A stretch of 64,000 bases of DNA from Lachnospiraceae bacterium A2 (GTDB lineage Bacteria > Bacillota > Clostridia > Lachnospirales > Lachnospiraceae), in assembly GCA_000403315.2 (NCBI GenBank), contig KE159636.1, positions 3,040,233 through 3,104,232 of the forward strand, read 5' to 3'. The translations under genes were made by a program, and so were the position numbers. The notes below the pieces were generated by a model. The model was not told the DNA's origin. It did not search any database and worked only from the letters and a program-made list of their open reading frames with translations. This document shows, piece after piece, positions 9,030 through 19,189 of this stretch. Numbering within the stretch: position 1 is the first letter of the stretch; each line of letters begins with the position of its first letter.

Positions 9030-9182
9030 TTACATTCCCCCTTTCCATTTCCTCTTTGGGCGCTGCCCCCGCCCCTGTGTTTCCTGCACAGCCTGCTGGT
9101 CTTTTTCCTGGCGTTCTTTCCTCTTTATGCATGCTTCATCTATTTCATAAACGCTGTTGCCTTCTACAATTAATTTTCCCAT
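9030..9182 (-). CDS. Small conserved-looking protein, 50 residues
   Basis: A short gene starting MGKLIVEGNSVYEIDEACIK and ending in a highly basic tail (KRKWKGGM). AGGAGAAAG precedes the ATG at a normal distance. The LIVEGNxVYEIDE beginning is a pattern I associate with short unnamed proteins of Lachnospiraceae; no function is known to me. The N-terminal half looks like one beta hairpin plus an acidic stretch; the second half is rich in Lys, Arg and Gln and may bind nucleic acid (inference). Confidence 0.6.
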   Translation of the reverse strand: MGKLIVEGNSVYEIDEACIKRKERQEKDQQAVQETQGRGQRPKRKWKGGM

Positions 9183-9321
9183 TACTCTTTCTCCTGCTTT
9201 TGGAATTCTCTTACTATTATATACTTTTGAAAGAGCGAAGGTTCAAAAGAGTTTTCCCCAGAAAACATTTGTCATATCCAGCCCCGGCCCTACATAGATT
9301 AAAATAAAAAAGGTGAACGCA

Positions 9322-9636
9322 ATGGAAGCAATTGATACCCTGATTCAAGATAGGCACCTTGAAATGATAAAAGCAGCCATCCCCTACCTGGACAATTCCC
9401 GGCAGAGGAATATGGCCATGCTTGTGAAATTTATGGAACTGCAGCGGACCATGGCATTGTTCCAAACCCCTGGGAACGATTTGAAAATGTGCTCCGAGGA
9501 GGAGCGGGAAGACCCAGTGCAGATGCTTACCGCCATACGGGAATACTGCACGGACAAAGAAAAAGAAATGATAGACAGCATGATCAGCTTCGCCCAGATG
9601 TTTTCTACCTATGGGGCCTTATTTAGCGCCACTTAA
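9322..9636 (+). CDS. Small helical protein of unknown function
   Basis: A 104-residue protein starting MEAIDTLIQDRHLEMIKAAI, rich in Met, Leu and Glu and predicted to be all helical, with no signal peptide or membrane segment. AAAAAGGTG stands about 6 bases before the ATG at 9322, better placed than a GTG at 9313 that lies within it. It is followed after 23 bases by another small gene, so the two probably form an operon. I do not recognise a family. Confidence 0.65.
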   Translation: MEAIDTLIQDRHLEMIKAAIPYLDNSRQRNMAMLVKFMELQRTMALFQTPGNDLKMCSEEEREDPVQMLTAIREYCTDKEKEMIDSMISFAQMFSTYGALFSAT

Positions 9637-9659
9637 ATCCCAGCACAGAAAGGACTTAT

Positions 9660-9947
9660 ATGAACCCACAAGATTTGTTAAACAACCCGCAGCTTATGCA
9701 GAATATTTCCCCGGAAAAACTTAAGCTATTAATGGAACTTGCCAACAGCAATTCCCCAAACACTTCTTCCCCGCAGGCCATGGCGGAATCTTTGAAACAC
9801 GCATCGGAACATGCAAAAAGCCAGGGGATGGACTTTTCCTCGGCGGAACGCGACTTAATTATTGAGGTATTGAAACAGGGCATGCCGCCCCAGGAACAGA
9901 AAAAAGTTGAGCTGCTGATGCAGATGATGAAAAATATGCGGAACTGA
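9660..9947 (+). CDS. Small helical protein of unknown function
   Basis: A 95-residue soluble protein (MNPQDLLNNPQLMQNISPEK) with two helical, Met-rich halves joined by a Ser/Asn/Pro linker at about residues 29-38; it ends in KVELLMQMMKNMRN. AAAGGA precedes the ATG. It is likely co-transcribed with the gene at 9322. The paired small helical proteins look like partners, perhaps regulatory or spore-related, but nothing in the sequence proves this. Confidence 0.65.
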   Translation: MNPQDLLNNPQLMQNISPEKLKLLMELANSNSPNTSSPQAMAESLKHASEHAKSQGMDFSSAERDLIIEVLKQGMPPQEQKKVELLMQMMKNMRN

Positions 9948-10112
9948 ACCTTCCCGCTGCAGGCAGTTAGGCACGTAACCCGAACAAAGTGGGCAAGCCC
10001 ACTTCAATTCCCCTACCCCCTCAATCATGAGGGGCTTGGACACTTTGCTGCGCCGAGTGCGGTCACGCAGTGACATCTTCTATTCGCACGAGTGTGCATA
10101 TTATTTTTTATC

Positions 10113-10163
10113 TTATAGGAAAGATACTTTCACGCTTTAGCGTGACAAGGTCTTTCCTATAAG
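10113..10163 (+). repeat. Dispersed nested hairpin, family 4, copy 1
   Basis: The outer arms TTATAGGAAAGA / TCTTTCCTATAA enclose an inner stem TTCACGC...GCGTGA. A second copy is at 34187-34226. The surrounding gap (9948-10170) shows no credible gene. Confidence 0.7.
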
Positions 10164-10170
10164 ACAAAAA

Positions 10171-10233
10171 AGCCTTCCCTGAAACAAACGGTCCCCCAAG
10201 GGAATGCCGTCCTGTTTGCAGGGAAGGCCTTTT
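10171..10233. terminator. Bidirectional terminator between small genes and leuS
   Basis: GCCTTCCCTG...CAGGGAAGGC is a long hairpin flanked by AAAAAA on the left and TTTTT on the right, so it can stop transcription from either side: the small-protein pair on the plus strand and leuS on the minus strand. Confidence 0.75.
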
Positions 10234-10269
10234 TGGCATTGCTTCTGGCCCTCGGTTTATTTCCTAACC

Positions 10270-12678
10270 TTATTTCATAACAATATTGATAATCCGGCCC
10301 GGCACATAGATTTCTTTTACCACGTTCCCGGAAAGCTTGCTGCCCAGGGCTTCTTTCCCAGCCGCAATGGCGGTGTCCTTGTCCACGTCCACAGGGAGGG
10401 TAACCGTCGCCCGCGTCCTGCCATTAATCTGGACTGCCAGCTCCACGGTATTCTCTATGGTCTTGGCCTCGTCGTATTCCGGCCAAGCGCACTGGTACAC
10501 CCTTCCCCCATACCCGCAGGTTTCCCAGATTTCCTCTGTAATATGGGGCGCCACTGGGTTTAAAAGGATTAAGAAGGTCCTAAACTCGCCCTTGCTGATG
10601 CTGCCTGCCTTGGAAAAATCATTCAGTATGGACATCATGGCTGCAATGGCTGTATTGTATTTCAGGTTCTCATAGTCGGAGCTTACCTTCTTGATAAGCT
10701 GATGCATTTTTGTTTCAAATTCCGGCCGGTACCCATCCCCGTCCACCAGGATGTCCTGCAGCTTCCACACCCGCTCCAGGAACCTGCGGCAGCCTTTCAC
10801 GCCATTTTCCGACCAGGATGCGCTTAAGTCAAAGGCGCCGATGAACATTTCATAGGTACGCAAGGTATCTGCGCCGTAATCCATGACAATATCATCCGGG
10901 TTTACTACATTCCCCCGGGATTTTGACATTTTTTCCCCATTTTCCCCGAGGATCATGCCATGGGACGTCCGTTTCTGGTAAGGCTCCGCCGTGGGCACAA
11001 CCCCTTTGTCATAGAGGAACCTGTGCCAGAACCGGGAGTACAGAAGGTGCAGGGTAGTATGCTCCATCCCGCCGTTGTACCAGTCTACCGGGAGCCAGTA
11101 TTTTAATGCTTCCGGGCTTGCCAGGGCTTCTGTATTCCTAGGGTCTGTGTAGCGGAGGAAATACCAGGAGGAACCTGCCCACTGGGGCATGGTGTCCGTT
11201 TCCCGCTTTGCCGGCCCGCCGCAGCAGGGGCATGTGGTATTTACCCAATCCGTCATGGCAGCCAGGGGAGATTCCCCGTTGTCTGTAGGCATGTAGCTGT
11301 CCACTTCCGGGAGCTGCAAGGGAAGCTCGCTTTCCGGCAATGCCACATAGCCGCATGACGCACAGTTTACAATAGGGATTGGCTCCCCCCAATAGCGCTG
11401 GCGGGAAAATACCCAGTCCCTCAGCTTAAAATTAGTTTTCCCTTTCCCAATCTGCTTTTCCTCTAAATATGCAATGATTTTCTTCTTGGCTTCTGCCACT
11501 TCCAGCCCGTCCAAAAAGCCGGAGTTCACCAATTTCCCCGTGGCAACGTCCGTATAGGCTTCCTCCTGCACGTCCTTGCCCCCGGCAACCACCTCGATAA
11601 TGGGAAGGCCGAACTTTTTCGCAAATTCCCAGTCCCTGGTATCATGGGCTGGGACTGCCATAATAGCGCCCGTCCCATAGCTCATCAGCACGTAATCGGA
11701 AACCCAAATGGGGATTTCCTTCTCATTGACCGGGTCGATGGCCTTAAGCCCGTCAATTTCCACCCCAGTCTTTTCCTTTGCCAGTTCGGAACGCTCAAAA
11801 TCGGATTTCCTTGCCGCCTGCTCCTTATAAGCAGCAACCTCCTCCCAGTTTTTAATCTCATCCCTGTATTTTTCCAGCATGGGGTGCTCGGGGGAAACTA
11901 CCATATAAGTAGCCCCAAAGAGGGTATCCGGCCTTGTGGTGTACACCGTAAGCTTGTCCTCTTTCCCTGCAATAGGGAAATCCACTTCCGCCCCCTGGCT
12001 TTTCCCAATCCAGTTCCGCTGGGACACCTTCACCCGCTCAATATAGTCTACACCTTCCAGCCCTTCCAGCAATTTTTCCGCATATTCGGTAATTTTCAGC
12101 ATCCACTGGCTCTTTACCTTGCGGACGACCGGGGCGCCGCACCGCTCGCAAACGCCGTTTACCACTTCCTCGTTGGCAAGGCCCACCTTGCAGGAGGTAC
12201 ACCAGTTGATGGGCATTTCCGTCTTATAGGCCAGCCCTTCCTGGAATAATTTCAGGAAAATCCACTGGGTCCAGTGGTAATATTTGGGGTCTGTGGTATT
12301 CACTTCCCTATCCCAGTCAAAAGAATAGCCCAAGGCATGGAGCTGCCCCTTAAACCGCTCCACATTGTGTTCCGTTACCACCTTGGGGTGGATTTTATTC
12401 TTGATTGCATAGTTTTCCGTAGGAAGCCCAAAGGCGTCCCATCCCATGGGATAAAGCACGTTATAACCCTGCATCCTCCGTTTCCTTGCTACAATGTCAA
12501 GGGCGGTATAAGGCCTTGGATGCCCAACGTGGAGCCCCTGCCCGGATGGGTAAGGGAATTCTACCAATGCGTAATATTTTGGCTTGGAATAATCCTCTGT
12601 AGCGGCAAACGCCTTTTCCTCATCCCAAACCTTCTGCCATTTTGCTTCTAATGCTCTGTGATTGTATGGTACTGCCAT
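10270..12678 (-). CDS. leuS: Leucyl-tRNA synthetase
   Basis: A class I aminoacyl-tRNA synthetase that charges tRNA-Leu, 802 residues, normal for bacteria. The HIGH motif appears as HVGHPRPY in the [13 protein letters not shown] context; KMSKS is intact ([10 protein letters not shown]). Between them lie the editing domain (CP1) and a zinc-type Cys cluster. The start at 12678 ([15 protein letters not shown]) is chosen because GGAGG stands 8 bases upstream; 16 extra in-frame residues farther upstream do not fit the family. No T-box leader is visible before it. Confidence 0.97.
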   Translation of the reverse strand: MAVPYNHRALEAKWQKVWDEEKAFAATEDYSKPKYYALVEFPYPSGQGLHVGHPRPYTALDIVARKRRMQGYNVLYPMGWDAFGLPTENYAIKNKIHPKVVTEHNVERFKGQLHALGYSFDWDREVNTTDPKYYHWTQWIFLKLFQEGLAYKTEMPINWCTSCKVGLANEEVVNGVCERCGAPVVRKVKSQWMLKITEYAEKLLEGLEGVDYIERVKVSQRNWIGKSQGAEVDFPIAGKEDKLTVYTTRPDTLFGATYMVVSPEHPMLEKYRDEIKNWEEVAAYKEQAARKSDFERSELAKEKTGVEIDGLKAIDPVNEKEIPIWVSDYVLMSYGTGAIMAVPAHDTRDWEFAKKFGLPIIEVVAGGKDVQEEAYTDVATGKLVNSGFLDGLEVAEAKKKIIAYLEEKQIGKGKTNFKLRDWVFSRQRYWGEPIPIVNCASCGYVALPESELPLQLPEVDSYMPTDNGESPLAAMTDWVNTTCPCCGGPAKRETDTMPQWAGSSWYFLRYTDPRNTEALASPEALKYWLPVDWYNGGMEHTTLHLLYSRFWHRFLYDKGVVPTAEPYQKRTSHGMILGENGEKMSKSRGNVVNPDDIVMDYGADTLRTYEMFIGAFDLSASWSENGVKGCRRFLERVWKLQDILVDGDGYRPEFETKMHQLIKKVSSDYENLKYNTAIAAMMSILNDFSKAGSISKGEFRTFLILLNPVAPHITEEIWETCGYGGRVYQCAWPEYDEAKTIENTVELAVQINGRTRATVTLPVDVDKDTAIAAGKEALGSKLSGNVVKEIYVPGRIINIVMK

Positions 12679-12737
12679 TTGATATCCTCCTAAATCTCGG
12701 TATTTCATACGTTCCCTAAAACACACATGCTTCTAAA

Positions 12738-12765
12738 ATTTTATCACACAGGGGGTATTTGTCAA
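12738..12765 (-). promoter_or_regulatory. Likely sigma-A promoter of leuS
   Basis: Read on the minus strand: TTGACA (12765-12760), a 16-base spacer, then TAAAAT (12743-12738). It lies about 60 bases upstream of the leuS start. Confidence 0.6.
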
Positions 12766-12834
12766 GGATATTTCCAGTTTCCCATTTTCTTCCCACTGTC
12801 ATATTATAATAAAAAAGCGATTCAGGAGATTTGC

Positions 12835-13377
12835 ATGAGAAATTTTTATATAGAAACCCAAAATGTGAACGAAATTTGTGACGAGTACGAAAACCCTGGA
12901 AGGGTTTATCTGGAAACTGCATTGACCCAGATGCCTGCAGCTTATGCGGAACTTACCGGGAATCCTGGTACTGGGGAAATCAGCGGCATGGTCCGGTTCT
13001 ACCCGGTTGGCGCCGGGGTCCTTGTCAATGCGGAGGTTTATGGCCTTCCCGTAAACCCTAATCCCTGCGGCTTTGATATTTTCGGCTTCCACATCCATGA
13101 AGGGCACTCCTGCACCGGGACGGGAAACGACCCTTATGCCAATGCCGGGGCGCACTTTAACCCTACCCTCTGCCCCCATCCTGCCCACGGCGGGGATCTG
13201 CCGCCTTTGTTTGGGAATAACGGCATGGCTTGGATGATGTATGCCACAGACCGGTTTTCCATCCCTGAAATTATTGGGAAAACAGTAATTATCCATAGCG
13301 GGCCCGATGATTTTTCCACCCAGCCTGCGGGAAATGCCGGGGCAAAAATTGCCTGCGGGACAATTCTGGAAGTATAG
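12835..13377 (+). CDS. sodC: Cu/Zn superoxide dismutase family protein
   Basis: A 180-residue protein of the Cu/Zn SOD family, which converts superoxide to oxygen and peroxide. Metal ligands are all present: His86 and His88 (GFHIHEGH), the bridging His107 (GAHFNP), His115/His118 and Asp121 (HPAHGGD) and His154 (VIIHSGPDD). The disulfide pair appears to be Cys93 and Cys174. Two oddities: there is no signal peptide, although bacterial SodC is normally exported, and the active-site Arg that guides superoxide is Lys171 (GNAGAKIACG). The ATG at 12835 follows GGAGA. It faces away from leuS and stands alone. Confidence 0.88.
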   Translation: MRNFYIETQNVNEICDEYENPGRVYLETALTQMPAAYAELTGNPGTGEISGMVRFYPVGAGVLVNAEVYGLPVNPNPCGFDIFGFHIHEGHSCTGTGNDPYANAGAHFNPTLCPHPAHGGDLPPLFGNNGMAWMMYATDRFSIPEIIGKTVIIHSGPDDFSTQPAGNAGAKIACGTILEV

Positions 13378-13455
13378 CCCCCCGGCAGGGCGCATTGGCT
13401 GGATAAGGCAGAAACCAGCAGCAGAGCTAAAACCCCAGTCACGCCCTGCCTTAAA

Positions 13456-13484
13456 GGGGAAGGATGGCTTAAGCCCCCTTCCCC
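13456..13484. terminator. Possible terminator hairpin after sodC
   Basis: GGGGAAGG...CCTTCCCC hairpin followed by a T-rich stretch, between the convergent sodC and chemoreceptor genes. The T run is weak. Confidence 0.4.
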
Positions 13485-13490
13485 TGTTTC

Positions 13491-15542
13491 TTAAACGTCT
13501 ACCAGCGTAAACATTTCAATCATGTCATTCAGTTCCACTGCCTGCGCCGACAGTTCTTGGCTTGTGGCAGAGCTTTCCTCTGCCGCCGCAGAATTGGACT
13601 GCACTACTTCTGAGATCTGCTCAATGGCAAGATTGATCTGGCGCATTGCCCCATTCTGCTCATTGGAGTTCGTGGCTACCTCCTCCACGGCTTTCACAAT
13701 TTCCCCAATCCCTTCAATCACAGACTGCAAAGCTTCTGCGGTTTCTGCCGCAATCCGGCTGCCGCCTTCCACCTCATGTACGGCAGCTTCGATCAGTTTC
13801 CTTGTATCTTCCACTGCGTCAGCGCTCTGGTTTGCCAAATGCCCGATTTCCCCGGCAACCACTGCAAAGCCCCGTCCGGCTTCCCCAGCCCTTGCCGCTT
13901 CAATAGAAGCGTTTAAGGAAAGAAGGTTCGTCTGGTCTGCAATTTCCTCAATGGTCTGTATAATATTCGCGATCTGCATGGAAGCAGCGCTGATTTTTCC
14001 CATTGCTTCCGTCATTTCCATGATATGCTGGTTGCTGGCAACGGCCTGTTTCCCAATATCGTCTGCTTTTTGGCTTGTGGAAACGGCTGTCCTGGTATTG
14101 TACTCTACCTGCTCTGCCAAATTATTTACGGTAGCAAGCAATTCCTCAATGGACGCCGCCTGGTCGGTAGCCCCTTCGGCCAGCGCCTGCCCGCTTTCTG
14201 CCATCTGGTTGGAGCCAAGGCCCACCTGGTCTGCGGATTCCCGGATATGCCCCAAGGTACTGCTTAAGGAACGGTTAATCCTGCGGACTGCCAGAAGGAT
14301 TTCCTCAAAATCCCCTATATAAGAATCCCTTGCCCTTGTCTTGACATTGAAATTATTGTCTGCCATTTCTCCCAGCAGGTATTTGACATCTGTAATCATC
14401 TCTCCCATTTCTTTTACGATTACCCTGGTAGCATCTGCCAAAGATTTCGTTTCATCTTGGGAATCAATCTGCGGGATTTCCGTGTGCAGGTCCCCCTTTG
14501 CCAGCTCTACCAGGCGTCCTGCACAAAGCTGGATCGGTATGCTGATCCTGTCTGCCAGCTTCCTGACGATTGAAATTGCAAGGATAATTGCTGCCAGCAC
14601 AATTACTATGGTAATAATAATCCCCACAATTGTTTCAAAAATAAAATCAGACTTGGGCGCCGTAATGGCAACGCTCCAGCCATCGGTATTATTGACAGGT
14701 GCAAACGCCATGATTTTCTTCACCCCGCCGTAACGGTATGACCCAAACCCGATTTCCCCTGCTATCATCTTGTTCTCCAGTTTTGCCAATGCCTTTAGCC
14801 TGGAATCGCTTTCCGCATCTTTGATGGAATTTTCCTTCTTTGCCACCAAATCCATATCTTCATGGGCAATGACAGCCCCTTCTTTATTTATCATATAAGC
14901 GGAGCCATTATCGCTGACATTGATGGAGAGCATAATGTCGTTGAGGAAGGTTTCCTCCGGCACAATGTATACCACGCCTATTACCTTCGTCCCGAGGATC
15001 CCGCCTTCCCATATGGGAGCAGCGATGACAACGCTTACCTTCCCTGTGGTTTTGCTGACTAATGGCTCTGAAACACAGGATTTCCCGCCCATTGCGGTTT
15101 TAAAATAATCCCTGTCGCTAAAATCTTCTCCTGAAAAAATACTGATGCCCTCCGCAGTTAAAATATTCCCCCGTGTCAGCCCCTGGGCAGCCACACGTTC
15201 ATCCAAAACTTCCTGCTTTTCCTCCAAGGGCACGTCTTCCCTGGAAAGCCGTGTCATAACCCCTAAATCTTCCGCTATATTCAAGTAAGATGCCAATTCC
15301 CATTCTACACGCTCTGACGTCACCTGCGCTGTTGCTTTCATGTTCTGCTCCAGCGTGGAATTCGTACTGTGGCTATTTAATACGCTGCTGACAACGCCCA
15401 GCACCAGCAAAGGCAGTATTACTAATGTAAGCACTGAAATAGTAATCCTCCCTTTCAGCGTTTCATGGTACAGGCGTTTGAACTCCTGTATGCTGAGGTT
15501 CCTTCTTTTCTGTTCCGTATGTTCTTTTTTTATTTTTTTCAT
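13491..15542 (-). CDS. Methyl-accepting chemotaxis protein with dCache-type sensor
   Basis: A 683-residue chemoreceptor. TM1 is at about 36-57; a large extracellular double-Cache-like domain (about 60-300) contains [15 protein letters not shown] and IAAPIWEGG, typical of small-molecule sensing; TM2 is at about 305-330; then come HAMP and the signalling hairpin with its tip [20 protein letters not shown] and [16 protein letters not shown] coiled coil ends near residue 683 without a CheR-tethering pentapeptide. It is a single gene. The N-terminus ([17 protein letters not shown]) is strongly basic and stays in the cytoplasm. Confidence 0.92.
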   Translation of the reverse strand: MKKIKKEHTEQKRRNLSIQEFKRLYHETLKGRITISVLTLVILPLLVLGVVSSVLNSHSTNSTLEQNMKATAQVTSERVEWELASYLNIAEDLGVMTRLSREDVPLEEKQEVLDERVAAQGLTRGNILTAEGISIFSGEDFSDRDYFKTAMGGKSCVSEPLVSKTTGKVSVVIAAPIWEGGILGTKVIGVVYIVPEETFLNDIMLSINVSDNGSAYMINKEGAVIAHEDMDLVAKKENSIKDAESDSRLKALAKLENKMIAGEIGFGSYRYGGVKKIMAFAPVNNTDGWSVAITAPKSDFIFETIVGIIITIVIVLAAIILAISIVRKLADRISIPIQLCAGRLVELAKGDLHTEIPQIDSQDETKSLADATRVIVKEMGEMITDVKYLLGEMADNNFNVKTRARDSYIGDFEEILLAVRRINRSLSSTLGHIRESADQVGLGSNQMAESGQALAEGATDQAASIEELLATVNNLAEQVEYNTRTAVSTSQKADDIGKQAVASNQHIMEMTEAMGKISAASMQIANIIQTIEEIADQTNLLSLNASIEAARAGEAGRGFAVVAGEIGHLANQSADAVEDTRKLIEAAVHEVEGGSRIAAETAEALQSVIEGIGEIVKAVEEVATNSNEQNGAMRQINLAIEQISEVVQSNSAAAEESSATSQELSAQAVELNDMIEMFTLVDV

Positions 15543-15568
15543 ACGGTTCCACCCTTCTTTCCATTCTA

Positions 15569-15645
15569 TTTATTCCCGCGGGCAAAGAGCCAAACAGCCG
15601 CGCTGGCGCGGATCTCTGGCGGCTGCCGCGAGGGCCAGCTACCCT
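15569..15645 (+). repeat. Dispersed structured repeat, family 1, copy C
   Basis: It starts TTTATTCCCGCGGGC and has the inner hairpin CCGCGC-TG-GCGCGG at 15598-15611, then TGCCGCGAGGG. It matches copies at 61287-61391 and 56200-56338 (reversed). The 3' hairpin is missing; a half site of family 2 (15645-15656) is joined on. Confidence 0.7.
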
Positions 15646-15671
15646 ACACGCTCTAGGGCTTTACTGGGTAT

Positions 15672-15695
15672 CAGGCTGCCGTGACAGGCAGCCTG
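15672..15695. terminator. Hairpin between EF-G-like gene and repeat
   Basis: CAGGCTGCC-GTGACA-GGCAGCCTG is a 9-bp perfect hairpin 13 bases after the stop of the EF-G-like gene (minus strand). No strong T run follows, so it may be a weak or assisted terminator. Confidence 0.4.
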
Positions 15696-15707
15696 ATGTT
15701 GGTTGTT

Positions 15708-17798
15708 TTATTCCTCGCCTTTTTCTAACTTATTCGCCCTTGCCGCAACCTCTTTCTCCTGAATGTCAGAAGGAGCCTGCTCATAACGTGCAAATTCATA
15801 GGAAAACAGCCCGCTCCCCCCTGTCATGGAACGGAGGTCTGTCATGTAGCCATAAATTTCCATATAAGGCACGTCTGCAGCGATTTCAGTCTTGCCAGCT
15901 TCTGCCGGGTTCATGCCAAGGACGCGGCCGCGGCGCTTGTTCAGGTCCCCCATAACGTCGCCGGTGTACTTGTCTGGCACTACTACCTTCATGGATGCGA
16001 TAGGCTCCAAAAGAACCGGGGATGCTTCCATCATGCCCTTCTTAAATGCCTGTATGGTTGCCATCTTAAATGCCATTTCCGAGGAGTCTACCGGGTGGTA
16101 GGATCCATCGTAAAGCACCGCCTTCACCCCAACTACCGGGTACGCTGCCATAGGCCCTTTCAGGACGGATTCCTGAAGCCCTTTTTCTACCGCCGGGAAA
16201 TAATTCTTGGGCACTGCGCCCCCTACTACCTGCTGTTCAAAAGTGTAAGCCGTTTCCAAATCCCCGCTGGGCTCAAATGTCATCTTCACATGGCCATACT
16301 GCCCGTGGCCTCCGGACTGTTTCTTATACTTGTATTCTACATCGGATTTCTTGCGGATGGTTTCCCGGAAGGCAATCTTCGGCCTGCTCAATTCAATGTC
16401 TACTTTGTAACGCTCCAAAAGCTTGCTGACTACTACTTCCAAGTGCTGGTCGCCAATGCCATAAATCAATGTCTGGCCGTTGGCGCTGTCATTTTCTGTC
16501 CGCAATGTCAGGTCCTCCTGCATCAGCTTCTGCAGCGCCTGTGAAATCTTATCTTCATCCCCTTTGTTCTTTGCCTTATAGCGCATATATGTATAAGGGG
16601 TGGAAATCTGGGTTTTCCCATATACGACAGGGACTGCCTTGGTAGACAGCGTATCCCTTGTGGAAACCTTGGTAAGCTTTGCCAGTGCACCGATATCCCC
16701 GGCATGGAGCTCTGCCACTTCCTCCGGCTTGTTGCCCCGCATAACATAAATCTTGCCGATTTTATCGTCCATGTTTTTCTCAGAATTAAACAGCACGTCG
16801 TCTGTTTTCAGCACACCGGAATTTACTTTCACCAGGGAATATTTCCCAATGAAGGGGTCTGCAATGGTTTTAAATATGTATGCGCTCTTTGGCTTAGCGA
16901 TATCATAATCCCCGTCAAACACTTCGTTGGTCTTCATGTTCACGCCTTTGCACGGGCGTTTTTCCGGGCTTGGGAGATATTTTACAATATCGTCCAAAAG
17001 GGTGTAAACCCCCTGCACCAAGGTGCTTGATCCCATGGAAACCGGAACGATGCTCCCGTCCGCCACATTGGTGCGCAGTGCGGAACGGATTTCAAATTCT
17101 GAAAATTCTTCCCCGGCAAAATAACGGTCCATAAATTCCTCGCTGGTTTCTGCCACTGCTTCCATCAGGGCTTCCCGGCAGATATCCAGGTTCGCCTTGG
17201 AATAATCCGGGATTTCTGTTTCCACGACCTTGCCCTTGTCATCCCAGCGGTTCCCGGTCTGTGCCACCACGTTTACATAGCCTACGAATTTCTCATTTTC
17301 ACGGATTGGGAGATGGAACGGTGCAATCCGTTTCCCATACATTTCCTGTAAATCTGCCACTACCTGGCGGAAACTTGCATTGTCGTCATCCATTTCTGTC
17401 ACAAATACCATCCTTGGAATCTTGTATTTTTCACAGATATCCCATGACTTCTGGGTCCCTACTTCAATCCCGTTCTTGCCGGAAACCACAATAATGGCGG
17501 CGTCTGCCACGCTGACTGCCTCCTCCACTTCCCCGACAAACCCGAAATACCCTGGCGTGTCCAAAAGGTTGATCTTGGTGTCCTCCCAGGGGATCGGCAC
17601 GATGGAAGTGCTTATGGAAAATTTGCGCTTGGTTTCTTCCTTGTCATAATCGCTGATGGTGTTCCCGTCGGTGACTTTGCCCATGCGCTTTGTCAGCCCG
17701 GCCAGATATGCCATCGCTTCTGCCAAGGTCGTCTTCCCACTGCCGCCATGTCCCAGAAGCGCTACGTTCCTTATCTTGTCAGTTGTATAAACGTTCAT
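15708..17798 (-). CDS. EF-G-like translation GTPase (FusA-like paralogue)
   Basis: A 696-residue protein with the five-domain layout of elongation factor G. The P-loop is GHGGSGKTT (16-24). The G3 motif reads DTPGYFGF (from 80), with Tyr where canonical EF-G has the catalytic His of DTPGH. The guanine-specificity motif that is normally NKxD reads TEMD (134-137). The Tyr change is known in the EF-G-like side branch (FusA2 type); loss of the Asn-Lys pair is unusual and may alter nucleotide choice. Domains IV and V are intact (HGQYGHVKM, SYHPVDSSEMAFK). It stands alone, not in a str operon, so it is probably not the main EF-G. GGAGG precedes the ATG. Confidence 0.9.
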   Translation of the reverse strand: MNVYTTDKIRNVALLGHGGSGKTTLAEAMAYLAGLTKRMGKVTDGNTISDYDKEETKRKFSISTSIVPIPWEDTKINLLDTPGYFGFVGEVEEAVSVADAAIIVVSGKNGIEVGTQKSWDICEKYKIPRMVFVTEMDDDNASFRQVVADLQEMYGKRIAPFHLPIRENEKFVGYVNVVAQTGNRWDDKGKVVETEIPDYSKANLDICREALMEAVAETSEEFMDRYFAGEEFSEFEIRSALRTNVADGSIVPVSMGSSTLVQGVYTLLDDIVKYLPSPEKRPCKGVNMKTNEVFDGDYDIAKPKSAYIFKTIADPFIGKYSLVKVNSGVLKTDDVLFNSEKNMDDKIGKIYVMRGNKPEEVAELHAGDIGALAKLTKVSTRDTLSTKAVPVVYGKTQISTPYTYMRYKAKNKGDEDKISQALQKLMQEDLTLRTENDSANGQTLIYGIGDQHLEVVVSKLLERYKVDIELSRPKIAFRETIRKKSDVEYKYKKQSGGHGQYGHVKMTFEPSGDLETAYTFEQQVVGGAVPKNYFPAVEKGLQESVLKGPMAAYPVVGVKAVLYDGSYHPVDSSEMAFKMATIQAFKKGMMEASPVLLEPIASMKVVVPDKYTGDVMGDLNKRRGRVLGMNPAEAGKTEIAADVPYMEIYGYMTDLRSMTGGSGLFSYEFARYEQAPSDIQEKEVAARANKLEKGEE

Positions 17799-17935
17799 AT
17801 GAATTCCTCCAATACAAGTATTTTGATGATGTATATATTCTACTAAAATTTTTCAAATTTTACAACCTTTTTATTCAATATTGACTATTTAAGCCGGAAA
17901 ACTTTTCTGCTTTCCTGCTTTAAAGTGCCAAATTA

Positions 17936-17964
17936 TTGACTTTTTATGCACTTTCCTATATGAT
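17936..17964 (+). promoter_or_regulatory. Sigma-A promoter of tyrA-aroA
   Basis: TTGACT (17936-17941), a 17-base spacer, TATGAT (17959-17964), about 60 bases before the tyrA start. A near-consensus match. Confidence 0.75.
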
Positions 17965-18025
17965 GAATTAAGATAAAACAGCATCCCACAGATTTTTCGT
18001 TAATTATAAGAAAGGACTTTTACAT

Positions 18026-19123
18026 ATGGAACCTGAAAAAATTGGCTTTATCGGCCTTGGCTTAATCGGCGGCTCCATCGCCAAAACCATCCGCCGGCTC
18101 CATCCAGGCATCACATTGCTTGCATATGACGTAGACAGTGATTCCCTGTCCCTTGCCATGGAAGAACATACCATTGACGCCGCCTATGGGGAGCTTACGG
18201 ATGATTTTGCAGGATGCCAGTATATTTTCCTCTGTGCCCCAGTGCAGAACAATGAGGATTTTCTGGAAAAATTGTCTGGGTTTGCAGGGGAGAACTGCAT
18301 AATCACCGACGTGGGCAGCGTAAAATCTGCCATCCATGAGGAAATTGCCAATACGCCGCTGGCCCCTTATTTTATCGGCGGGCACCCGATGGCCGGATCT
18401 GAAAAAAGCGGCTATGCCCACGCTGCCCCTTACCTTTTGGAGAATGTCTATTATATCATCACCCCTTCTGCGGAAACAAGCCCTGGGGCTGTGGGGCGGT
18501 TCCAGCAGTTTATAAAATCCCTTGGGGCTATCCCCATCCTGCTGGACTACAAGGAGCACGACTTTGTCACTGCGGCAGTCAGCCACCTGCCCCATATCCT
18601 TGCTTCCAGCCTTGTGAACCTTGTGGAAGGCTTAGACAGCAAGGAAGAAACCATGAAAAAAATTGCTGCCGGGGGCTTTAAGGATATCACAAGGATTGCA
18701 TCCTCCTCCCCTGTGATGTGGCAGCAAATCTGCCTTGCCAACCGGGAACAGGTATTGCGGCTGGTGGACGCATTTTCCGGGGAGCTTGCAAAAATCCGGG
18801 CAGATATTGCGGCTTCCTCTGAGGAACACCTGTTCCAATTTTTCCAGAATGCAAAGGACTACCGGGATTCCCTCCCCCTTGCAAGCGGCGGCTCCCTCCC
18901 GAAAATTTATGGGCTTTACTGCGACATGGTGGACGAAGCCGGGGGGATTGCAACCCTTGCCACTATCCTTGCCACCAACCAAATCAGCATTAAAAATATC
19001 GGCATCATCCACAACCGGGAATTCCAGGACGGGGCGCTGCATATTGAATTTTATGAAGAAAAGGCTTTGCATGAAGCTTTGGGGTTGCTGCGGAAATACC
19101 GCTATACAGTTTATGAAAGGTAA
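18026..19123 (+). CDS. tyrA: Prephenate dehydrogenase with ACT domain
   Basis: A 365-residue enzyme that oxidises and decarboxylates prephenate to 4-hydroxyphenylpyruvate, the tyrosine branch of aromatic synthesis. The N-terminal NAD-binding motif is GLGLIGGSIA (residues 9-18); the middle contains GGHPMAGSEKSGYAHA and the helical core with AAVSHLPHILA, where His lies in the catalytic pocket. The last 70 residues form an ACT domain (GGIATLATILATNQISIKNIGI), the usual site of tyrosine feedback. AAAGGA stands 8 bases before the ATG. aroA follows 66 bases later, probably in the same transcript. Confidence 0.95.
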   Translation: MEPEKIGFIGLGLIGGSIAKTIRRLHPGITLLAYDVDSDSLSLAMEEHTIDAAYGELTDDFAGCQYIFLCAPVQNNEDFLEKLSGFAGENCIITDVGSVKSAIHEEIANTPLAPYFIGGHPMAGSEKSGYAHAAPYLLENVYYIITPSAETSPGAVGRFQQFIKSLGAIPILLDYKEHDFVTAAVSHLPHILASSLVNLVEGLDSKEETMKKIAAGGFKDITRIASSSPVMWQQICLANREQVLRLVDAFSGELAKIRADIAASSEEHLFQFFQNAKDYRDSLPLASGGSLPKIYGLYCDMVDEAGGIATLATILATNQISIKNIGIIHNREFQDGALHIEFYEEKALHEALGLLRKYRYTVYER

Positions 19124-19189
19124 CCCCCTTTGCGCATCTGCAAAGCAAGCCTTGTAACAAAAAGTAAATGAAAGGAATGTTTATCAACT

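Noticed and set aside
9941..10112. Small genes in the gap before leuS
   Set aside because: Short frames only, dominated by hairpins such as CCCCTC...GAGGGG; no binding site.
12679..12834. Possible T-box before leuS
   Set aside because: No AGGGTGGTACCGCG-type sequence is seen, and the short gap to the divergent sodC leaves no room; only a plain promoter was found.
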